A stretch of 8,047 nt of DNA from Coleofasciculus sp. S288. GTDB taxonomy: Bacteria > Cyanobacteriota > Cyanobacteriia > Cyanobacteriales > Coleofasciculaceae. The DNA lies in contig JAIUYC010000127.1 in NCBI GenBank assembly GCA_020216575.1, positions 1-8,047 on the forward strand. Direction: 5' to 3'. Positions 1 through 6,352 of this stretch are shown here, piece after piece (the first letter of the stretch is position 1; the number at the start of each line of letters is the position of its first letter). The position numbers were made by a program, and so were the translations under genes. The notes under the pieces were generated by a model. It searched no databases, was not told the DNA's origin, and saw nothing but the letters and a program-made list of their open reading frames with translations.

Positions 1-1
1 C

Positions 2-2848
2 CTGATCAACGACCTTACAACCCTCAAGCAAGCTGACGCAGAACGCGAACGCTTGTTGCAAGAACTCCAGACTGAACGCGCCCGTTTTGAAGCCGTCTTG
101 CAACAGATGCCTGCAGGGGTGATGATTGCAGACGCCGCCTCAGGCAAGCTAATTCTCACCAACGAACAAGCCAAGCAGATGATTGGGTATGCCTACGAAC
201 AGTCCCTTGTGATCGAAGAGTATGAGCCAATTGTTCCATTTGAGGGCTTTCGTTTAGATAGTCAGCGCTATGCGCCTGAAGAGTATCCCCTCGCGCGATC
301 GCTGCGCACCGGCGAAGTCGTCGCAAATGAGGAAATGAAGCTACACCGAGGTGACGGAAGATGCATTTTTATGAGTGTGAACTCGGCACCGATTCTAGAT
401 AACCAGGAGCAGATTGTTGCAGCGGTTGTAGTCTTTCAAGATGTGACCGCTCGCAAACAAGTAGAGGAAAATCTCCGTTTAAGTGAAAACCGCTACCGCA
501 CCCTTGCCAATGCCGTTTCCCAGTTGATGTGGATCAACGATGTGAATGGAAACATTCAGTTGTTCAATCAGCGCTGGCAAGAGTATACAGGCGTTGAAGA
601 CCTGGAGCTAGGTGTTGGACTGTGGCGCGATATCATTCACCCAGATGATTTTCACTCCACCCTAGAGAAACGAACTCAAGCAATTCAAGCAGGCGAAGCC
701 TACGAACTGGAATGCCGCCTCAAACGGTTTGATCAAACTTATCGCTGGCATCTTGCTCGTATTGTACCCCTCAAAGATGAGGAGGGACGAGTACTTCAGT
801 GGTATGGCACTGCCACCGATATTCACTATGTTAAGCAGATAGAAGCAGACCTGCGAGAAAGCGAGGCAATTGCCAGAGCCAGGGCTCAAGAACTAGAAAC
901 CCTCATGGAGATTACCCCTGCTGCTCTCTGGATTGCTCATGATCCCAACTGTCACCACATGAGTGCCAATCAAATGGCTTATGAGTTGATGCGAGCAACA
1001 CCCGGTTCAGTTACAACTGCAACGCCTCCAGACGGTTCCTATCTACTCCAGTTTAAGCAAAAGAGAAACGGACAAGAGGTTCCACCTTATGACCTGCCCA
1101 TGCAGCGAGCCGCGAGAACCGGGCAGGAGGTGACAGATGAGATGGAATTTATCTTTGAAGATGGAACGGTTCGATTTATCTATGGCAAGGCGGTTCCCCT
1201 GCGAAACGAAACAGGTGATGTTCGAGGAGTTATTGGAGCTTTTGTTGATATCACTGAGCGCAAACGAGTAGAAGAGACATTGCGAGAGAACCAGGAGCGG
1301 CTGAGTATCGCACAGCAAGCCGGTCGGTTAGGAGTGTTTGATGTCGATCTTAGAACCGATGAGAATGTATGGTCACTTGAAATGCAGGCACTCTATGGTC
1401 TACAACCTGGCGAATTTGATGGCACGTATCAGGCTTGGCTCGGTAGCCTGCATCCTGATGATCGGGAGAAAGCCCAGCGCGAGTTGGAACGAGCCCTGAA
1501 AACAGGCGAGTACGCGGAAGACTTTCGGGTCATCTGGCCGGATGGTAGCATTCACTGGCTCTATTCCAGAGCAACGATCTTCTTCGATGCGGCGGGAAAC
1601 CCATTGCGAATGCTGGGTGTTAATGTCGATATTAGCGATCGCAAGCAGGCGGAACGAGAACGAGAGCAACTATTGGCACGAGAACGGGTTGCCCGTGAAG
1701 AAGCCGAAGCAGCAAACCGCATCAAAGATGAGTTTTTAGCCGTACTATCTCACGAGTTGCGCTCTCCTCTCAATCCTATCCTGGGCTGGGCAAAACTGCT
1801 GCGATCGCGTCGGCTTGACGAGCAAGCCACAACCCGTGCCTTAGAAACCATTGAACGCAATGCCAAACTCCAGGCTCAACTGATTGAAGATTTGTTAGAC
1901 GTATCTCGCATCCTGCGGGGAAAGCTAGTCCTGAATGTCGCCCCAGTTAACCTAGCTGCGACGATTGAAGCTGCGCTAGAAACCATGCGCTTGGCAGCCG
2001 AGGCAAAAGGAATTCAAATTCAAACCGTGTTAGCTCCAAATGTGGGACGAGTTAAGGGAGATTCTGCTCGCTTGCAACAAGTGGTTTGGAACTTACTCTC
2101 CAACGCGATCAAATTTACACCGACAGGCGGACGAGTGGAAGTGCGCCTAAAACAAGTGGATAAATATGCTCAGATTCAAGTCAAGGACAAGGGCAAAGGA
2201 ATCACTACCGAGTTTCTCCCCCACGTCTTTGAATACTTCCGTCAAGCTGATGGCACAACCACGCGACAATTTGGTGGACTGGGATTGGGATTAGCGATCG
2301 TCCGGCACTTAGTAGAATTGCACGGGGGTAGCGTACAAGCGGAAAGTCCAGGAGAGGGACTCGGGGCAACCTTTACAGTCAAATTGCCTTTAATCGAGAA
2401 TGTCCCAGAGAACAATCCCCATGACAGACAAGACGCGGCTACAGATTTGAGTGGGGTGCGGGTGCTAGTTGTGGATGATGAAGCCGATATGCGAGAGCTA
2501 GTTGCTTTTATCTTAGAAGAGTCGGGAGCCGAGGTGCAGGTGGCAGCATCAGCCACAGAGGCATTAGAGAAGTTGGAGCAGTTTCAGCAAGATATTCTCA
2601 TCAGCGATATTGGCATGCCGCATGTGGATGGTTATATGCTGATGCAGCAGGTGAGAGAGCGATTTCCTCAACACGGAAGGCCAAGTCCAGCGTTAAGCCA
2701 AGCGATGCCCAAGGCGATTGCCTTAACTGCCTATGCTGGGGAATTTAATCAACAGCAAGCGCTTGCAGCCGGATTTGAGCGGCATCTGTCCAAACCCGTC
2801 GAACCGAATGAGTTGGTGAGAGCGATCGCCACCTTAGTGAATCGGTAG
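2..2848 (+). CDS. Multi-PAS hybrid sensor histidine kinase/response regulator, 5'-truncated by window edge
   Basis: Cytoplasmic-type hybrid histidine kinase that would sense a signal through PAS domains, autophosphorylate on His and pass phosphate to its own receiver; the signal is unknown. The frame is open from base 2 and the first residues (DLTTLKQADAERERL) look like the tail of another PAS/PAC unit, so the TTG at 53 is not a true start and the gene begins upstream. Numbering from that TTG: PAS1 about 8-135, PAS2 143-265, PAS3 280-405, PAS4 412-532, a charged coiled-coil linker 530-557, HisKA 558-625 with phospho-acceptor H567 (SHELRSPLNP), HATPase 665-780 with N-box N680/N684, G1 DKGKGI at 712-717 and G2 GGLGLGL at 741-747, then a receiver 802-930 with D808/D809, phospho-acceptor D852 (SDIGMP), T892 and K914. 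All catalytic residues are present. No membrane segment is visible in this part. No output domain follows the receiver, so the partner is probably a separate regulator or phosphotransfer protein. Confidence 0.95.
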   Translation: MINDLTTLKQADAERERLLQELQTERARFEAVLQQMPAGVMIADAASGKLILTNEQAKQMIGYAYEQSLVIEEYEPIVPFEGFRLDSQRYAPEEYPLARSLRTGEVVANEEMKLHRGDGRCIFMSVNSAPILDNQEQIVAAVVVFQDVTARKQVEENLRLSENRYRTLANAVSQLMWINDVNGNIQLFNQRWQEYTGVEDLELGVGLWRDIIHPDDFHSTLEKRTQAIQAGEAYELECRLKRFDQTYRWHLARIVPLKDEEGRVLQWYGTATDIHYVKQIEADLRESEAIARARAQELETLMEITPAALWIAHDPNCHHMSANQMAYELMRATPGSVTTATPPDGSYLLQFKQKRNGQEVPPYDLPMQRAARTGQEVTDEMEFIFEDGTVRFIYGKAVPLRNETGDVRGVIGAFVDITERKRVEETLRENQERLSIAQQAGRLGVFDVDLRTDENVWSLEMQALYGLQPGEFDGTYQAWLGSLHPDDREKAQRELERALKTGEYAEDFRVIWPDGSIHWLYSRATIFFDAAGNPLRMLGVNVDISDRKQAEREREQLLARERVAREEAEAANRIKDEFLAVLSHELRSPLNPILGWAKLLRSRRLDEQATTRALETIERNAKLQAQLIEDLLDVSRILRGKLVLNVAPVNLAATIEAALETMRLAAEAKGIQIQTVLAPNVGRVKGDSARLQQVVWNLLSNAIKFTPTGGRVEVRLKQVDKYAQIQVKDKGKGITTEFLPHVFEYFRQADGTTTRQFGGLGLGLAIVRHLVELHGGSVQAESPGEGLGATFTVKLPLIENVPENNPHDRQDAATDLSGVRVLVVDDEADMRELVAFILEESGAEVQVAASATEALEKLEQFQQDILISDIGMPHVDGYMLMQQVRERFPQHGRPSPALSQAMPKAIALTAYAGEFNQQQALAAGFERHLSKPVEPNELVRAIATLVNR

Positions 2849-2981
2849 TCGCGAAAACAGGAAGGTTAAGACCTCTTAGCATAGCAAGAGAATCCAGCCC
2901 ATTTCTTTTACAGAAGGGTTGCATCGATCGCTGTTTTATAGTAGGTTTATACCTCCTCTGATTCGACTTATCTTTTCAGGA

Positions 2982-4142
2982 ATGATTGACCAAGCCCCTA
3001 CCTCATTGCTGTCTCTCACCGTTGCCCCTGTTCGCGTGTTGCGGGGTTTCCAGGCTTTAGAACATTCGGGAGAAGCGATCGCACGCTTAGGGCAACGTCC
3101 TTTGGTGGTGGGAGGCACTCACACTTTAGCTGTCCTTGCCCCAACACTACAACCTGTCCTAGAACAGCAGCAGCTAAATTATTCCCTAACCTCCTACAGT
3201 CCAGATTGTAGCGAAACTTCCTTGGCATCCCTTCGAGACGCCGTCACATCCCATCAAGCTGACTTGATTATCGGTTTCGGTGGCGGTAAAGCAATGGACA
3301 CTGCCAAACTTTTGGCGCACCAGTGTCAGCTACCCATCGTCACACTACCAACTTCAGCTGCAACCTGTGCAGCTTGGACGGCTCTATCCAATATCTATTC
3401 TGACCACGGGGCTTTCCTGTACGATGTAAGTCTTGACCGTTGTCCAGATTTGCTTATCTTGGATTACAGCCTAATCCAAACAGCGCCACAACGGACTTTG
3501 GTGGCGGGAATTGGTGATGCCTTAGCGAAGTGGTACGAAGCCTCTGTTAGTAGTGGGAGTTCTCCCCTCACCCTGATTATTGCCGCTGTCCAACAGGCGC
3601 GAGTTCTGCGAGATATCCTATTTCAAAAATCAGCGGATGCCTTGAAAGAACCAGGCAGCGAGGTTTGGCGGGAAGTGGTTGATGCTACCGTTTTACTAGC
3701 TGGTGTCATCGGCGGTTTGGGTGGCGCTCAATGCCGTACTGTCGCTGCTCATGCAGTTCACAATGGCTTAACCCATCTTCTAGCAGCTCATGATGCTCTA
3801 CATGGTGAGAAAGTGGCGTATGGAATTCTCGTGCAGTTACGTTTAGAAGAAATGATTCAAGGCAATCAATTGGCAGCATCAGCACGTCAGCAATTGCTGA
3901 AGTTTTATGCTGAGATTGGTTTACCTCAGACACTTGACGATCTAGGCTTGGGAAACATCACTCTGGCTGAGTTGCGACAAGCCGCTGAAATTGCCTGTCG
4001 GCTCGGTTCCGACATCCATCGCCTACCGTTTCCAGTATGGCCTGAGCAGTTGATGGCAGCGATGGTTTCTACGACAACACCCTTTGATAGAAGCCGCTCT
4101 CAGCTGGATATGACGGCAGCAGTTAATCAGGAACAAAGCTAA
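2982..4142 (+). CDS. Iron-containing/glycerol-dehydrogenase-like alcohol dehydrogenase
   Basis: NAD(P)-dependent, metal-requiring oxidoreductase of the dehydroquinate synthase-like/group III alcohol dehydrogenase superfamily, cytosolic. In 386-residue numbering the nucleotide-binding loop is GGGKAMDTAK (100-109), followed by the LPTSAAT segment at 122-128. The three metal ligands expected from Bacillus glycerol dehydrogenase (D173, H256, H274) have counterparts in D179 (GIGDALAKW), H257 (AAHAVHNGL) and H274 (LHGEKVAYG), so the enzyme should be active. The ATG at 2982 was chosen because the family homology begins at about LTVAPVRVLRG; the only other in-frame start is a TTG at 2919, which would add 21 residues that look like translated leader. 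Neither start has a well-spaced ribosome site: AGGA abuts the ATG. The gene lies 133 bases after the kinase, with no terminator seen between them. The substrate cannot be read from sequence: glycerol or another small polyol or aldehyde is possible, and members with other sugar-derived substrates exist. Confidence 0.88.
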   Translation: MIDQAPTSLLSLTVAPVRVLRGFQALEHSGEAIARLGQRPLVVGGTHTLAVLAPTLQPVLEQQQLNYSLTSYSPDCSETSLASLRDAVTSHQADLIIGFGGGKAMDTAKLLAHQCQLPIVTLPTSAATCAAWTALSNIYSDHGAFLYDVSLDRCPDLLILDYSLIQTAPQRTLVAGIGDALAKWYEASVSSGSSPLTLIIAAVQQARVLRDILFQKSADALKEPGSEVWREVVDATVLLAGVIGGLGGAQCRTVAAHAVHNGLTHLLAAHDALHGEKVAYGILVQLRLEEMIQGNQLAASARQQLLKFYAEIGLPQTLDDLGLGNITLAELRQAAEIACRLGSDIHRLPFPVWPEQLMAAMVSTTTPFDRSRSQLDMTAAVNQEQS

Positions 4143-4184
4143 ATAGCTGCAACAAATATAGCGGTTCTCATGCTACTAATAAAC

Positions 4185-4213
4185 CTTCTGCCCTCTGCCT
4201 TTTGCCTTTTGCC
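4185..4213. repeat. Heptamer short tandem repeat (CYTYTGC x4)
   Basis: Four head-to-tail 7-base units, CTTCTGC, CCTCTGC, CTTTTGC and CTTTTGC, followed by one more C. The last two are identical and the first two differ only by C/T changes. This matches the degenerate heptanucleotide tandem repeats (STRR type) known from cyanobacterial intergenic DNA. It lies between the convergent dehydrogenase and MBL genes and shows no coding potential. Confidence 0.75.
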
Positions 4214-4228
4214 ATAATTGAAATACTG

Positions 4229-4248
4229 AAAAAGGGGGTATAAAACCC
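4229..4248 (-). terminator. Weak rho-independent terminator candidate for the MBL gene
   Basis: Read on the minus strand, 28 bases past the MBL stop codon there is GGGT-TTTAT-ACCC (4-bp stem, 5-base loop) followed by CC and then five T residues. The orientation and position fit the end of the minus-strand gene, but the stem is short and two C residues separate it from the T run, so termination would be weak. Confidence 0.3.
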
Positions 4249-4276
4249 AGATTTGGTATGAAAGGGTATTAGTTCT

Positions 4277-5743
4277 TTAATCTTGAGTTACTTGAGTCGA
4301 ACCAACATCCTTTCTAATTCTGACAAGCATATTTCCTAGTTTCACCATGCGAGTTGTACTCTCACTCGACTTTAAGCTATTTTCCTTTGTTTCTTTCCAT
4401 TTTTCGACTTCTTGCTGAAGAATAATCTCTAATAGCTCCTTATAAGGAAATCTAGCTATGAGAGGGTCTAGTATTTTAGATTCATCAGGTTTAAGAATTC
4501 CATGAGAAGTTGCTCTATAAAGTTTTTTAAAACTGCGATAATAGCCCCCTAACGTAGCATAATCCCACCCTTTGACTCTTTTTAAAATACCGTACAAACT
4601 TGAAGCTGTCATGTAGGTAAAGAAATTAGCCAAAGGATTCCGACCCGTGCGTGCTTTAATAGGATATTCCGAAAAATCAAAGTACCACCGACTACGGGAA
4701 TCAGGGAAAACAATTTCTAGCTGATGAAGTATATTCCAGCGACAATGTTCTATAAATAAAGAGTTTTTACGCTCTTCAATAAATTTTGGCAGATTTACGC
4801 AGACTTCTTCATTGATTGCCTCCTTCATCTCTTCGATGTCATAGTTATCTGGATTAGGGTCGATAATATCACTTCCTACCTTCACCGGTGAAAACTCTAT
4901 GCTTTCCTTGTCATCAGTTACTTTTTTGACAAATTTGCACTGCCCTTTTAAGTGTTTGAATTCTCCATCTTTCATGCTTAGGATGTCGCCAGGATCGAGA
5001 GCAAAGAGGTTTTCTTCGATTTCTGGAAAAACCGTTTTTACATCATTACAGAATTGTTCTCGTGTAACTGGAAACACAATTGAGTTTAGCCAAGATGAGT
5101 CGTTTATATATTTAAATCCATTAGAGGCGGGAGCAATCGCCTTGGGTCGAACTAAACTGATATTCTCCAGGACTGTACTATACTTCTCGTAAGGGAAGGA
5201 TATACTCTGATTATTTTGGTAGTGAACCTCTAACATAGGTTGCCAGCTAGCCAATAATAAGTCAATCTTCTCATAGCGAGATTTTAGAAAATGAATCGTA
5301 TTCAAGCTGATTATCGTGTCTACTTGATTCCAACAAACACCTGATTCATCAGCAAAGATGATGCCATATTCAGGTACCCGATTCTCAGAGCGGGTTGTGA
5401 GCAGACGAGTAGAGCCAATCTTGACTTCATTAAAGTCCCTCAACGTATAGATATTCTCATATCCCAATTGCTGGAGGCAGGTTTCTAAAAGTTTGTCGTG
5501 AGGAATCAGAACATCGACTGTTTTTGGCAGATGGGCAAGGGAGCGAATGTCAAAGTGATCCAGATGCTGATGAGATATAATCAGTAGATCGAATTCCGGG
5601 ATTTGTTCATAAAGCACTTCTCGCTTTGGACAGACATCAAATAACCCTTCCTGATGTGGATCCCAAAGGACTGGGTCCATGAGAATCCGACAATCTTGGG
5701 TTTCCACAAATATCGAAGCATGTCCAATCAAGTGAATTTTCAT
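4277..5743 (-). CDS. MBL-fold metallo-hydrolase-like protein with long C-terminal domain (CMP-Neu5Ac hydroxylase-like core)
   Basis: A 488-residue protein with no signal peptide or membrane segment. The N-terminal half (about 1-255) is a metallo-beta-lactamase fold: it opens with MKIHLIGHASIFVE, typical of the UlaG/RomA-like branch, and has HQHLDH at 58-63 (H58, H60, D62, H63). A later VDT at 141-143 sits where this branch usually has GDT. I see no His in the loop before it (112-130) and the last-ligand region reads PASNGF (205-210) without His, so the metal site may be altered. The PxAxGF segment and N-Q-x-D-T pattern recall the non-Rieske part of CMP-N-acetylneuraminate hydroxylase; this is from memory of the family, not a search. 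Residues 325-450 form a separate domain rich in aromatic and charged residues (RWYFDF at 352-357, GRNP at 367-370, GWDYATLGGYY at 392-402), possibly SCP2-like. The tail is Lys/Ser-rich. The start is fixed by ATG with a strong ribosome site. The gene is visibly AT-rich, has no HIP1 site and is transcribed against its neighbours. Substrate unknown. Confidence 0.85.
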   Translation of the reverse strand: MKIHLIGHASIFVETQDCRILMDPVLWDPHQEGLFDVCPKREVLYEQIPEFDLLIISHQHLDHFDIRSLAHLPKTVDVLIPHDKLLETCLQQLGYENIYTLRDFNEVKIGSTRLLTTRSENRVPEYGIIFADESGVCWNQVDTIISLNTIHFLKSRYEKIDLLLASWQPMLEVHYQNNQSISFPYEKYSTVLENISLVRPKAIAPASNGFKYINDSSWLNSIVFPVTREQFCNDVKTVFPEIEENLFALDPGDILSMKDGEFKHLKGQCKFVKKVTDDKESIEFSPVKVGSDIIDPNPDNYDIEEMKEAINEEVCVNLPKFIEERKNSLFIEHCRWNILHQLEIVFPDSRSRWYFDFSEYPIKARTGRNPLANFFTYMTASSLYGILKRVKGWDYATLGGYYRSFKKLYRATSHGILKPDESKILDPLIARFPYKELLEIILQQEVEKWKETKENSLKSSESTTRMVKLGNMLVRIRKDVGSTQVTQD

Positions 5744-5749
5744 GGTTTA

Positions 5750-5755
5750 CTCCTC
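5750..5755 (-). promoter_or_regulatory. Strong ribosome binding site of the MBL gene
   Basis: On the minus strand GAGGAG lies six bases upstream of the ATG (AAGAGGAG-taaacc-ATG). It is the best Shine-Dalgarno match in the window and decides the start codon at 5743. The other genes here have weak or badly spaced sites. Confidence 0.75.
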
Positions 5756-5786
5756 TTATAACTAAGTTTCAAATGTTATTGTGAAC

Positions 5787-5804
5787 CCTTGGGTGCGCTC
5801 AAGG
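5787..5804. other. Imperfect inverted repeat upstream of the MBL gene
   Basis: CCTTGGG-TGCG-CTCAAGG can form a 7-bp stem with a four-base loop on the plus strand (one G-T pair) and the same stem with one A-C mismatch on the minus strand. It lies 44-61 bases upstream of the MBL start codon, within the likely promoter or leader of that gene. No T run follows on either side, so it is not a terminator. An operator or leader hairpin is possible. Confidence 0.25.
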
Positions 5805-5853
5805 CGAAATCATGTAAGCAAGGCTATTGACAAACCGTAACTTAAAATTGTAA

Positions 5854-6169
5854 GGCGCAGGAGTAAATTTCACTAACGAAGAAGTAGTTTTCACGGCGGA
5901 GTAATCTTCCTCTTGATCTCGTGATTGAAATTGACGTGACTACTTACACCGATGCTAACGATTATGCCCTGTATCGAGTGCCAGAGGTCTGGTTGCTGAA
6001 ACGAAACCAACTTGCCATCTACGGTTTAGAACAAAGCGAATACCAACTGCAAGCTACTAGTCACTACTTTCCAGACGTTGATTTGCAGGCGATGGTGGCT
6101 CAATGCTTAGAAACTGTAAGGGAGCGTGGTACTGGAGTTGCCATCCGAGAGTTGCGCCAACGCTTGTAA
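5854..6169 (+). pseudogene. Uma2/DUF820-family C-terminal remnant, frameshifted
   Basis: The frame from 5888 to 6169 reads on past the family segment DLVIEIDVTTYTD (residues start at 5915), then ALYRVPEVWLLKRNQLAIYG, a YFPDVD motif and a C-terminal helix ending IRELRQRL. These are hallmarks of the last 80-90 residues of cyanobacterial Uma2 (DUF820) proteins, a PD-(D/E)XK-like fold usually 180-230 residues long and spread in many copies. The conserved homology runs upstream of the GTG at 5921, so that codon, which has no ribosome site, is not a real start. The frame is stopped at 5885-5887, while the +1-related frame from 5854 to 5901 reads a plausible continuation ending VVFTAE just before a TAA. 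That suggests a small indel near 5900. The N-terminal half is absent; stops in all frames crowd 5744-5853. The remnant still has an intact stop at 6167. It is probably non-functional, though a short protein from 5921 cannot be excluded. Confidence 0.65.
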
Positions 6170-6213
6170 GGGTGATGCAGGTTAATCCTCTACCTCTTGG
6201 GCGGTGAACCCTA

Positions 6214-6219
6214 TATAAT
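6214..6219 (+). promoter_or_regulatory. Candidate -10 box for the aminotransferase/MAPEG unit
   Basis: A perfect TATAAT lies 133 bases upstream of the aminotransferase ATG in otherwise non-coding DNA. No -35 match sits at 16-18 bases upstream (TTGGGC at 6197 is too close), which is common in cyanobacterial promoters. If used, transcription would start near 6226 and leave a leader of roughly 125 bases. Confidence 0.4.
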
Positions 6220-6242
6220 TTTGTAGCAATCCCTGAGTAAGT

Positions 6243-6267
6243 CCTAGTGGAAGTCAATTCCAGGAGG
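6243..6267 (+). other. Hairpin in the aminotransferase leader
   Basis: TGGAA-GTCAA-TTCCA forms a 5-bp stem with a five-base loop. Beyond an AG/GG internal bulge, CCT and AGG extend it by three pairs. It sits about 20 bases after the predicted transcription start and ends 85 bases before the ATG. No T run follows. It matches no riboswitch class that I recognise; it could stabilise the leader or be chance. Confidence 0.25.
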
Positions 6268-6352
6268 CATCGGTGGATAAAACTGGAAGCCGCGATCGCA
6301 TAACGTAGCGATTGATAGGCGGTACTTCACTTTAGGAAAGCCTGGTTGTCTG

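Noticed and set aside
2242..2556. A minus-strand open frame of 104 codons opposite the kinase HATPase/receiver junction.
   Set aside because: It lies fully inside a kinase gene with intact motifs, has Ser/Thr/Pro-rich composition typical of antisense frames, and has no recognisable domain.
2867..2878. AGGT-TAAG-ACCT after the kinase stop as a terminator.
   Set aside because: The stem is only four pairs and no T run follows.
2937..2953. TATAGT (2937) and TATACC (2948) before the dehydrogenase as -10 boxes, with TTGCAT at 2919 as -35.
   Set aside because: Spacings of 12 and 23 bases do not fit; the promoter of this gene cannot be placed from sequence.
5827..5855. A perfect TTGACA at 5827-5832 on the plus strand could be a -35 box for the Uma2 remnant.
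   Set aside because: At 15-17 bases spacing only TTGTAA, TGTAAG or GTAAGG are available as -10, all poor, and the downstream frame is a gene fragment.
4143..6352. Search for a CRISPR array, transposase or IS ends, tRNA or attachment site in the unusual central segment.
   Set aside because: No direct repeats with regular spacers, no transposase frame, no tRNA-like cloverleaf and no paired terminal inverted repeats were seen by eye.
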